Shown in pieces: positions 25,301-32,456 of a stretch of 35,981 nt of DNA; positions within the stretch are counted from its first letter, which is position 1; the number at the start of each line of letters is the position of its first letter. The stretch covers positions 1 through 35,981 of the forward strand of contig JAEZGI010000070.1 in assembly GCA_023416995.1 (NCBI GenBank). Reading direction: 5' to 3'. The translations under genes and the position numbers were made by a program. The DNA is from Bacteroidota bacterium (GTDB lineage: Bacteria; Bacteroidota; Bacteroidia; Chitinophagales; Chitinophagaceae). The notes beneath the pieces were generated by a model. The model worked only from the letters and a program-made list of their open reading frames with translations. It made no database searches and was not told where the DNA came from.

Positions 25301-26149
25301 AAGTGCTTTGTCGGGCGTTTGTTTTGAAATAAAGCCGACTACTTCGTTGATGTGACTGTTAACACCATAAAGCATCTTTCGCCACTCGAAGGGATGTTCC
25401 AGTACGGATTCCCAAAAAGGACCACCGGGGGAATCATTTATTGCCAGGGAAATGGGAAACACCTGCTCATCCGGAGGCACACCAAATGCTCTTATCTGGC
25501 TGGCAGTATTTGTTTTTGCATCAAGACGATAAAGAACTGCAAATGGGATATCGTGGTTGTTTCGCTGTAACACATTGATAGCGGTGTCACAGGCTGCTTC
25601 CTGTGTGGAAGCGGCTGAAATGGCAGATTTAAGGTTGGACAGATTGTGTAATCGCCGTGAGTTTAATACTTTCACGGTATCATCGTGGCAGGCACAAAAC
25701 AATCCGCCTACCGAGCCATCCTCGTTAAAAATAGGGCTGTAGGAGAAGCTGAAGAAAAGTTCTTCAGGGAAGCCTTTGCGCTCCAGGAAAAATCTGTCAG
25801 CATCACCATAAACAGCTTCACCTTTTTCAAAAACTATATCAGCAAGAGGTTTCAGTACCTCATCCCAGATTTCGGCCCAGGCTTCACTTGCGGGCTTCCC
25901 AAAAAAAGCGGGAAACTTGTTTCCCATAACAGGGATGTAAGCATCGTTCACAAGATTGATCCGGAATGGTCCCCACCAGATAAACATGGGGTATTGTGAA
26001 CCTATAACGATGCTGATGGCTGTCTTCAGGTTCTGTGGCCAAAAAGCAGGATCTCCCAACGGACTATCGTGCCAGTTGGATGAACGGAGCAACTCACCTG
26101 TTACGCCCCCGCCCGACATAAAATAGTTTGTCTGCTGATTATTTGCCAT
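22361..26149 (-). CDS. Large soluble multi-PAS sensor histidine kinase
   Basis: 1262 residues with no signal peptide or membrane helix, so probably a cytoplasmic sensor. Approximate order: PAS-like 20-165, GAF-like 170-340, PAS modules starting near 368, 496, 631, 761 and 888, a coiled coil near 1015-1035 (AEELEQRVEQRTAELKLANE), a HisKA dimerisation domain with phospho-acceptor His1042 (SSHDLQEPLRK), and an HATPase domain with N-box NLLSNALKF (about 1150), G1 DNGIGF (about 1200) and GTGIGLAI. The PAS modules at 368, 496 and 631 repeat the motif P-x-x-I-A-x-x-R-G-x-D. No receiver domain and no response regulator gene are present nearby, so its partner is unknown. Preceded 66 bases upstream by fabG on the same strand. 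Confidence 0.93.
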   Translation of the reverse strand: MANNQQTNYFMSGGGVTGELLRSSNWHDSPLGDPAFWPQNLKTAISIVIGSQYPMFIWWGPFRINLVNDAYIPVMGNKFPAFFGKPASEAWAEIWDEVLKPLADIVFEKGEAVYGDADRFFLERKGFPEELFFSFSYSPIFNEDGSVGGLFCACHDDTVKVLNSRRLHNLSNLKSAISAASTQEAACDTAINVLQRNNHDIPFAVLYRLDAKTNTASQIRAFGVPPDEQVFPISLAINDSPGGPFWESVLEHPFEWRKMLYGVNSHINEVVGFISKQTPDKALKFTITPGADSRYSWMFILGISPHRNFDEDYDQYLRQIQADIEQAVSNISQLEAGVSRVEELVELDKQKTAQFLHINEERSIAERNMYNLLMHAPVAIAIYRGEDFVIELANERMLLLWDSTSPEVLNKPLFEVKPELQEQGFDKLMLRAMHSGEAVVVSEMQVELIIKGQAQIAYVKLVCEPLKDDQGQVTGVMVLGHDISDQVKARKQVEASEMRFRNAIKRTPIPIAMMRGSDLVMEITNDAYLALVDRKLEDLEGKPLTSSMPELISQGIIDILQKVYTTGEEFTATDFPVSLMYNGLLEQRYFSFVYTRLQDTYSNDISIMSVAWDVTELVRARFALEESQRQFSITFMQSPMGIAILRGEDLVVERANKTILQTVWLKSEEEIVGKRVLDVFPEMIDQKFPALLLEVLRTGKEYRDFESETHFRTANGVRNQYFDLQYAPLYDREQQISGVMITAYDVTERVLDRKRLQEAEERSRLAIEATGLGSFDWDLNTSVFTFSQRLADIFGGGDKNDFNHQDLINRIHPDDRPIRDTAVANCFELGWLNYQVRLIWPDGSLHWVSIYGKIVYNNDGAPVKMHGTALDISKERNYRDALQQSETKFRSLANFMPQFIWTTDSEGTLTYFNQAILGYSGLTAYEMQSGGWIQLVHPGERMAVYHRLMQAFQTGEEFFAEARLRNKDGDYRWQFARSVAFRDENDNIQMWIGTSIDIHDRKMMAEELEQRVEQRTAELKLANEELLRTNQELEQFAYVSSHDLQEPLRKIQTFSDLVNSRLEDANDEVRSFLNKINASARRMSVLINDLLNYSRVSKADENFVAVNLNRVLHNVSNDFEVLIKQKNAIVRADTLPIIRGIPIQINQLFYNLLSNALKFCSEKPVIKITCEELAGDELPPNIPLPQDKIYVVLHFADNGIGFEQVYASQIFTIFQRLNNRSQYSGTGIGLAICKKIAENHEGFITAESEPGQGSTFHVYLAK

Positions 26150-26215
26150 ACGAACTTCGATCGAATCTTCGTGAATGCAACTTTCGATGCAAACAGTGTC
26201 GAACAGGCAATGCCC

Positions 26216-26971
26216 TTAAATATTCAGGCCACCACAGGCGCTGATAACCTGTCCTGTAATGTAGCTGCTCATGTCTGAAGCCAGGAAAAGTGTGGTATCT
26301 GCGATTTCACCAGCGGAACCAAACCGACCAAGCGGTATCTTTTCGAGGAATGCTTTGGAAGCATCGCCATCCTTCAGATATTGGGTCATATCAGTTTCAA
26401 TAAACCCGGGTGCAATGGCATTACATCTTATGTTCCGGCTACCCAATTCGTGTGCAATTGATTTTGTGAAACCGATGATGCCTGCTTTGCTGGCTGCATA
26501 ACTGCTCTGCCCCGCATTGCCGCGCACACCAATAATCGAACTCATGTTAATGATAGAGCCTTTCCTGGCTTTCATCATCGGGCGGATTACCTGCTTCGTG
26601 ATATTGTAGACGCTTTTAAGGTTAACATCCATTACTTCGTCCCATTGTTCAGGTGTCATTCTTAACAACAGGTTGTCGCGGGAAACCCCGGCATTGTTTA
26701 CGCAGATATCAATAGTGCCAAACTGTTTTGTTACTTCGGTAATCAGGCTTTCTGCTGCTGCAAAATCAGAAGCATTGCTTTTGAACCCTTTGGCCTGTAC
26801 GCCAAATGCACGACATTTTTCTTCAAGCGCAGAAGCCTTTTCAGCGCTGCTATCGCTTACATAAGTGAAGGCCACATTTGCGCCATGTTTTGCCAGTTTC
26901 AATGCAATTGCTTCGCCGATGCCCCTGGCAGCGCCGGTTACAACCGCTGTTTTGTTTTCTAATAACTTCAT
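26216..26971 (-). CDS. fabG: 3-oxoacyl-ACP reductase, FabG-type short-chain dehydrogenase
   Basis: 251 residues. It reduces 3-oxoacyl-ACP with NADPH in fatty-acid elongation. The Rossmann nucleotide motif is TGAARGIG (12-19), the structural NNAG is in ICVNNAGVSRD, and the catalytic triad is Ser145 (NMSSIIG), Tyr158 and Lys162 (SSYAASKAG). APGFIETDMT and the end SYITGQVISACGGLNI match FabG closely. The motif set is shared with other short-chain dehydrogenases, so a different acyl substrate cannot be excluded, and no other fatty-acid synthesis gene is adjacent. It lies 76 bases after the GH3 gene on the same strand. Confidence 0.85.
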   Translation of the reverse strand: MKLLENKTAVVTGAARGIGEAIALKLAKHGANVAFTYVSDSSAEKASALEEKCRAFGVQAKGFKSNASDFAAAESLITEVTKQFGTIDICVNNAGVSRDNLLLRMTPEQWDEVMDVNLKSVYNITKQVIRPMMKARKGSIINMSSIIGVRGNAGQSSYAASKAGIIGFTKSIAHELGSRNIRCNAIAPGFIETDMTQYLKDGDASKAFLEKIPLGRFGSAGEIADTTLFLASDMSSYITGQVISACGGLNI

Positions 26972-27047
26972 ACTTGATGATTTTCAGGGTAATTGATACC
27001 GGGTTCGATTAAGCGCTGCAATATAATTGAAAAGAAGCTGATACTTT

Positions 27048-28556
27048 CTAATGGTTGAGGCTTAATATTTCTTCCAGGTAAGTCCGGTCATTACTCAAAC
27101 GTGGAACCTTATGCTGACCTCCCAGTTTGCCTTTGCTTTTCAACCAGCTATTAAATACTCCTTTTTTGAGCGGTCTAAGCACAAGCATACCGAGCGCTAT
27201 ATCTTTATAACGTTTGGCCTCATAATCGCTATTTACATTTTTGAGGGCCTCGTCGAGTACTGCAGTAAAGTTCGCGAGGTCGTCGGGTTCCTTTTCAAAT
27301 TCAACGAGCCATTCGTGTGCACCATTGCCACCGTCGCTGAAATAAACAGGTGCAGCAGTGTAATCGTTTACGATAGCCCCGGTTTTTGCACACGCAACTG
27401 CGAGTGCCTGGTCCGTATTATCAACAATAACCTCTTCCCCAAATGCATTGATATAATGACGTAAACGGCCGCTTACTTTAACACGAAACGGATGTAAGGA
27501 CGTGAATTGAATAGTGTCGCCAACCAGGTAACGCCAAAGACCGCCATTAGTGCTGATTATCAGCGCGTAATTTTTTCCAAGTTCCACATCATTTAATCCA
27601 ATGGTTTCGGGATGGTCCTTACCATATTCTTCAATGGGCATAAATTCCATAAAGATGCCATGGTCGGTGAACAGCAACATACCATCTTCATTCAGATCAT
27701 CCTGCGCGGCAAAGAAACCCTCACTTGCATTATATGATTCAAGATAATTGATATCTTTTCCAATCAATCGCCTGAACTGGTCACGGTAAGGCGTAAACGA
27801 AACACCACCATGCATGTACAATTCAAGACTTGGCCACACTTCCGCAATGGTTGATTTACCGGTGATTTCAAGAATGCGGCGAAACAATACCAGCGTCCAG
27901 GTTGGTACGCCGGATATCGAGGTTACATTTTCTTTTATGGTGTTTTGAGCAAGTAATTCAATCTTTCCTTCCCATTCGTCCATAAGAGCGATACTAAGCT
28001 CCGGAGTTTTGATCCAGCCGGCCCATATGGGCGAATTCTGAAGCAATACGGCACTGAGATCACCATAATGTACCTCTTCATTCACCTGGCTGATGGTATG
28101 ACTACCGCCGATAACGAGTCCCTTACCCGTTAACAGGTCGCTGTCAGGGTTAAAGTTATAATACATGGTAAGCACGTCTTTTGCAGCCTGGAAGTGGCCG
28201 TCCTGCAGACTCTCCTCGGATATAGGAATAAACTTGCTTTTATCACTGGTGGTACCGCTGCTTTTTGCAAACCAGCTGATGGGTGTGTTCCAGAGTATAT
28301 TTTCTTCACCATTCATGATACGTTCGATATACGGTTTCATATCCTCGTAATCATGAATAGGTACACGTTGTTTGAAAGTCCGGAGATTGAACATATCCGA
28401 GAAGTTGTATTTCTTTCCAAACTCAGTATATTGGGCCGAAGTAACCAGGTCCTGCAGCACTTCACGCTGAGCCTCAACCGGGTTGGTTTTCCAGGCTTCT
28501 ATGCGCCAGAGCCGAAGACGGGCAAGCTGTGATATGGCGGGCGATAATAGTTTCAA
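27048..28556 (-). CDS. GH3 family acyl-acid amido synthetase-like protein
   Basis: 502 residues, full length for the GH3 fold in the acyl-adenylate (firefly luciferase-like) superfamily. The ATP/phosphate motif is SWFAKSSGTTSDKSKFIPIS (about 93-112), followed by VTSISGVPTWTL, YMHGGVSFTPYRDQF, NYLESYNASEGFFA and WRYLVGDTIQFT, all in the order seen in plant GH3 enzymes. Plant GH3 proteins join amino acids to jasmonate or auxin; the substrates of the bacterial members are not known. The protein has no signal or membrane segment. It lies 37 bases downstream of lptB on the same strand, so it may be in the same transcript. Confidence 0.88.
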   Translation of the reverse strand: MKLLSPAISQLARLRLWRIEAWKTNPVEAQREVLQDLVTSAQYTEFGKKYNFSDMFNLRTFKQRVPIHDYEDMKPYIERIMNGEENILWNTPISWFAKSSGTTSDKSKFIPISEESLQDGHFQAAKDVLTMYYNFNPDSDLLTGKGLVIGGSHTISQVNEEVHYGDLSAVLLQNSPIWAGWIKTPELSIALMDEWEGKIELLAQNTIKENVTSISGVPTWTLVLFRRILEITGKSTIAEVWPSLELYMHGGVSFTPYRDQFRRLIGKDINYLESYNASEGFFAAQDDLNEDGMLLFTDHGIFMEFMPIEEYGKDHPETIGLNDVELGKNYALIISTNGGLWRYLVGDTIQFTSLHPFRVKVSGRLRHYINAFGEEVIVDNTDQALAVACAKTGAIVNDYTAAPVYFSDGGNGAHEWLVEFEKEPDDLANFTAVLDEALKNVNSDYEAKRYKDIALGMLVLRPLKKGVFNSWLKSKGKLGGQHKVPRLSNDRTYLEEILSLNH

Positions 28557-28593
28557 TGTTCTTTTTTGAAAAGTAAATCAGGCAGGCAGTACA

Positions 28594-29388
28594 CTATTCT
28601 TTATCACGGGCCGACTCAAAAGCTCTGCCTTTCAGTGCTTCTTCATGAAGATAGTCTTTGCGTTTCAATTCAAAGTTCCGGCCAAGATATAACCGGCGTA
28701 CCTGTTCATCCGCCGCCAGTTCCTCTGCGGTGCCATGTTTAAAGATCTTACCTTCTATCAGCAGATAGGCACGGTCACAGATAGAAAGGGTTTCATTCAC
28801 GTTGTGATCGGTGATAAGAATGCCGATGTTTTTGTATTTCAGTCGTGCTACGACCGCCTGTATATCTTCCACGGCGATCGGGTCAACACCGGCAAAAGGT
28901 TCGTCGAGCAATATAAATTTTGGATCTACTACCAGCGCCCTTGCGATCTCGGTACGGCGTCTTTCACCTCCGCTGAGCGAATCGCCGTTATTTTTACGAA
29001 CATGATGTAAGCGAAATTCATCCAGCAGATCTTCCAGCTTTTCTTTTTGTTGCGCTTTGGAAAGTTTGGTCATTTCAAGAATGGCCTTCAGATTGTCTTC
29101 AACACTCAGTTTGCGGAATACTGAAGCTTCCTGCGGCAGGTAGCCAATGCCGCGCTGGGCACGTTTGTACATGGGCTGACGAGTGATTTCTTCATTGTCC
29201 AGGAAAACCTGTCCCTCATCCGGTTTGATCAATCCCACTACCATATAAAAGGTGGTAGTTTTACCGGCACCATTTGGCCCGAGCAGACCCACGATCTCGC
29301 CCTGTTTTACACTCACAGAAACCTGATTCACTACGGTTCTGCTGCTGTAACTCTTGATGAGGTTCGTGGTATGAATTTCACTAATCAA
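28594..29388 (-). CDS. lptB: LPS export ABC transporter ATP-binding protein
   Basis: 264 residues; E. coli LptB has 241. It powers extraction of lipopolysaccharide from the inner membrane with LptFG. Walker A is GPNGAGKTTT (37-46), the Q-loop region is GYLPQEASVFRKLSVEDNL, the signature is SLSGGERRRTEIARAL, Walker B is FILLDEPFAGVDPIAVEDI and the H-loop is ILITDHNV. SVEDNL and FAGVDPIAV are typical of LptB rather than other ABC ATPases. A charged C-terminal tail of about 25 residues (from about KRKDYLHEEALKGR) extends past the usual end. lptF, lptG, lptA and lptC are not in the window. Confidence 0.93.
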   Translation of the reverse strand: MISEIHTTNLIKSYSSRTVVNQVSVSVKQGEIVGLLGPNGAGKTTTFYMVVGLIKPDEGQVFLDNEEITRQPMYKRAQRGIGYLPQEASVFRKLSVEDNLKAILEMTKLSKAQQKEKLEDLLDEFRLHHVRKNNGDSLSGGERRRTEIARALVVDPKFILLDEPFAGVDPIAVEDIQAVVARLKYKNIGILITDHNVNETLSICDRAYLLIEGKIFKHGTAEELAADEQVRRLYLGRNFELKRKDYLHEEALKGRAFESARDKE

Positions 29389-29407
29389 AATGATAAACGT
29401 TTAGGCG

Positions 29408-29415
29408 CAAAAATA
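29408..29415 (-). promoter_or_regulatory. -7 promoter box of lptB
   Basis: TATTTTTG on the minus strand is a perfect TAnnTTTG box 19 bases before the lptB ATG. A weak TTG lies 16 bases upstream of it (29434-29432). Confidence 0.5.
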
Positions 29416-29514
29416 AGCAAATGAGCTTAGCCAATAGGCGGTTTTTTACTGGCGAACCGTTAAATCGTTACAATCTACGGACCACGGTCAGGCGGTCTTT
29501 TCCGAACCACTGTT

Positions 29515-29546
29515 TTTGCGTATCTCCGCGTAAGCCAGTATGTTTG
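29515..29546 (+). promoter_or_regulatory. Full Bacteroidota-type promoter of metF
   Basis: TTTG (29515-29518), a 20-base spacer and TATGTTTG (29539-29546) match the -33/-7 consensus in sequence and spacing. The predicted leader to the metF ATG is only about 12 bases, which leaves no room for a riboswitch in the transcript. Confidence 0.75.
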
Positions 29547-29563
29547 CAGGCTAATTAAGAAGT

Positions 29564-30517
29564 ATGAAAGTCATTGACCATATACGTGAGGCAAAAGACA
29601 CCCTGGTTTCATTCGAAATTCTTCCACCACTTAAGGGTAAAACGATCAATTCTATTTATGATCACCTCGATCCGCTGATGGCTTTCAAACCTTCGTTTAT
29701 TAACGTTACCTACCACCGCAGCGAACATGTTTTTAAAAAACGCGCCGATGGCAGTTTTGAAAAGGTGGAAGTTCGCAAAAGACCGGGCACGGTTGGAATT
29801 TGTGCCGCGATCATGAACCACTATAAGGTAGATGCTGTACCCCACTTGATTTGTGGCGGTTTTACCAAACGTGAAACTGAAGATGCGCTGATAGACCTGA
29901 ATTTTATTGGTGTAGACAATGTACTCGTTCTCCGAGGTGACGCGGCAAAAAATGAAACCGTTTTTGAACCGGAAATAGGTGGCAACCGCAATGCCTTTGA
30001 ATTGCTTTGCCAGGTTAATAATCTGAATAATGGTATTTATCTTGAAGAGGATATTCGTGACGGATTCAGAACCCGGTTTTCAATAGGTGTGGCTGGCTAT
30101 CCTGAAAAACATTTCGAAGCGCCAAACATGGATACGGACCTTGCTTATCTGAAAGCAAAGGTGGATGCCGGCGCAGAATACATCATCACACAGATGTTTT
30201 TTGACAATGGCCGGTATTTTGAATTCGTGAAAAGATGCCGTGCACTCGGTATTGATGTACCGATTATCCCGGGTTTAAAACCACTTACTTCAAAAAAACA
30301 ACTGGCTGTGCTTCCCCGTACCTTTCATGTTGACATACCGAACGATCTCATCAACGAAATCATGAAGTGCAAAACTGATGCAGACGTAGAACTGGTGGGG
30401 GGTGAATGGCTGCTGCAACAATCGCGCGAGCTTAAAGAAGCCGGTGTTCCGGTATTGCATTATTATACGCTTGGCAAACCAAAAATTGTGTGCGACGTGG
30501 TGAAAGAGTTATTCTGA
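29564..30517 (+). CDS. metF: 5,10-methylenetetrahydrofolate reductase
   Basis: 317 residues; E. coli MetF has 296. It reduces methylene-THF to methyl-THF, the methyl donor for methionine synthesis, using FAD. Landmarks of the TIM barrel are LVSFEILPPLKG with the conserved Glu of SFE, FINVTYHRS, HLICGGFTKRE, NVLVLRGD, IGVAGYPEKHFEAPN, ITQMFFDNGRYFEFV and PIIPGLKPL. It is a single-gene unit with a clear promoter. Its TGA is directly abutted by the stop codon of the convergent parvulin gene (TGATCA, 30515-30520). No other methionine-pathway gene is nearby. Confidence 0.95.
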   Translation: MKVIDHIREAKDTLVSFEILPPLKGKTINSIYDHLDPLMAFKPSFINVTYHRSEHVFKKRADGSFEKVEVRKRPGTVGICAAIMNHYKVDAVPHLICGGFTKRETEDALIDLNFIGVDNVLVLRGDAAKNETVFEPEIGGNRNAFELLCQVNNLNNGIYLEEDIRDGFRTRFSIGVAGYPEKHFEAPNMDTDLAYLKAKVDAGAEYIITQMFFDNGRYFEFVKRCRALGIDVPIIPGLKPLTSKKQLAVLPRTFHVDIPNDLINEIMKCKTDADVELVGGEWLLQQSRELKEAGVPVLHYYTLGKPKIVCDVVKELF

Positions 30518-32452
30518 TCATAAACCAGCAACCACCTGCTCATTAATTTTTACCGGGTATTTCTTTTTTAATGCTTTGATCCACTGCTCTTCAAGGTACA
30601 ACTGGTAGTCGTTCAGTACAAACCCGCGAGCCGCATTGAAATCACGTTGTTCGCCTGCGGGATACAACCGTATGATATAACTATAGCTTACTGACTGATC
30701 GTTGTCATTTCTTGTATTGGCCGTCAACAATTGTTCCTGGAAATTTGTGCGGTCAGGAACAGGCAACTGCGATAATTCAAAACGCGAAGAATCCGCCTGC
30801 ATCATGCCTTCACTGCTTTCTGTTATGGCGGCCCAGTTTTGCCAGTTGGCCCCAATCACGGCACGCATGCTGTCCGCGATCGTAGCATTTGCAAATGTAA
30901 AAATGATCGCGTCGGCACTTGCTTCCCACTTATACTTAGATTTATTCTGCTGATAGTATGTTTGAAGGCCAACACTGTCTGCAGCGGCCTTATCCCAGAT
31001 GTTCCGCTGCATAATCTCAAACAAGAGGTTGCCTTCACGGAATTCGTTTAACTGGAATGCAAAGTCTTTGTTGTAGCGCTCAAGATTGTCGCGGTAGTAG
31101 TCAACAATTTGCTGATCGGTGAACTCCTGGAAAATGCCTGGTAAAGCGCCGGCCGGGCGGTTGTTCTGAAACTCGCGAAGATATTCCCGCCAGTCTTTCA
31201 CCGTGATTTTTTTGTTTCCAATGGTGAATAAAACCGTGGCTGTTGTAATGCCGGTTGATGCCGGGATGGCTGCTCCTTTTAGCAAACTATCAGAAGCCCT
31301 TCGGAACGCTTTCTCATTATACGTCGCCTTGCGATAGTTCGTTTGAACTTTGATACGTTCCAGTTGCGCCTTTCGTGCAATCTGCATCCGATCGCTCTGG
31401 TAAACCAGTTGTCGAAGCGCATCGCGCTCACGTTCATCTGTAAGCGAAGCAGCAGCCGGCTTCTTTTGTAACCGTTTGATGATATGATAACCGAATGAGG
31501 TAAGTACCGGTTTCGATATGTCATTGTCATTCTCCAATGCAAAGGCAGCATTTTCAAAAGCAGGTTCGAACTTCCCGATCCCAAATTCCATCATCTCACC
31601 TCCTGCCTGGTAAGTGAGATTGTCATCACTGTACTGAGCAGCAAGGGTCCTGAAATCACCGCCGGCCAGCACAACTTTATAAATTGAATCAGCCCTGGCA
31701 CCCAGTTGTTGTTTTTGAACATCGGTCATGCCGGGGGTAAATGCCAGCAATATCTGGGCGGCACGGAGCCGGCCCGAGGATGGACGTTCACCAAGATTTC
31801 TGAAAATATGAAAACCGATCGCACTGCGGTAAGGTTTTGAATCTGTATTGACAGCAGTTTTATAAGCCAGATTTTCTAATTCATAGTTGAGAGTGAAGGC
31901 TGTGACAAAACCAATGTCGCCTTTGTTCACTGCTACCGAAGGGTCCGCTGAATAAGCTAGAGCCACTGTTTCGAACGCCTCCCCTTTTGATAATCGCTCA
32001 TAGGGAGCCTGTATCTTATCTGTTGCGGATTTCACTTCGGCTGCTTCTGCAGAAGCAGACAATGGAATAAAAATATGAGCAAGATGTATTTCTTTCCGGC
32101 CACGTTCGAAAGCTTCTGTTACCAGGTTGTTGATGGTAGCTTCATCATTCATGTAATTGTCTGCAACCTGCGATTTGAACGCCTGCAATTCGGCTTTCTG
32201 GCTTGCGAGCGTATCCAGCCGTAAATCAAGAGCTGCTTTTACTTTCAGCTTAAAACGGGTATACAATTCGAGATAATTCCTATACCCTTCGGCGGTGGCA
32301 GTTTCGCCCGCATTATTTTTGTTATATGCATTCAGAAATTCCTGTTTGCTTACAGCAGTATTGCCATAAGTAAAAAGCGTTTGCGCAAGAACGTTAGAAG
32401 CGAAGCAAACTGAAACTGCGCTGCTAACCAGGGTTTTTCTTAGGATGTTCAT
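30518..32452 (-). CDS. Exported peptidyl-prolyl isomerase with two parvulin domains
   Basis: 644 residues with a signal peptide at the N-terminus (cleavage likely after VLAQ, about residue 24). A SurA-like helical segment is followed by two parvulin (PpiC-type) domains. The first spans about 118-220 (IHLAHIFIPLSA, FETVALAYSADPS, KGDIGFVTAF, GFHIFRNLG) and the second about 228-335 (LRAAQILLAF, FRTLAAQYSDDN, GGEMMEFGIGKF, FGYHIIKRL). The C-terminal half is less conserved and may bind clients. It should act in the periplasm on folding or delivery of envelope proteins. It starts four bases after the TlpA-like gene and is almost certainly co-transcribed with it. Confidence 0.9.
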   Translation of the reverse strand: MNILRKTLVSSAVSVCFASNVLAQTLFTYGNTAVSKQEFLNAYNKNNAGETATAEGYRNYLELYTRFKLKVKAALDLRLDTLASQKAELQAFKSQVADNYMNDEATINNLVTEAFERGRKEIHLAHIFIPLSASAEAAEVKSATDKIQAPYERLSKGEAFETVALAYSADPSVAVNKGDIGFVTAFTLNYELENLAYKTAVNTDSKPYRSAIGFHIFRNLGERPSSGRLRAAQILLAFTPGMTDVQKQQLGARADSIYKVVLAGGDFRTLAAQYSDDNLTYQAGGEMMEFGIGKFEPAFENAAFALENDNDISKPVLTSFGYHIIKRLQKKPAAASLTDERERDALRQLVYQSDRMQIARKAQLERIKVQTNYRKATYNEKAFRRASDSLLKGAAIPASTGITTATVLFTIGNKKITVKDWREYLREFQNNRPAGALPGIFQEFTDQQIVDYYRDNLERYNKDFAFQLNEFREGNLLFEIMQRNIWDKAAADSVGLQTYYQQNKSKYKWEASADAIIFTFANATIADSMRAVIGANWQNWAAITESSEGMMQADSSRFELSQLPVPDRTNFQEQLLTANTRNDNDQSVSYSYIIRLYPAGEQRDFNAARGFVLNDYQLYLEEQWIKALKKKYPVKINEQVVAGL

Positions 32453-32456
32453 AAAA

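Noticed and set aside
29389..29563. Possible riboswitch before metF
   Set aside because: The well-matched promoter at 29515-29546 leaves only about 12 bases of leader, so no folded sensor can be in the transcript.
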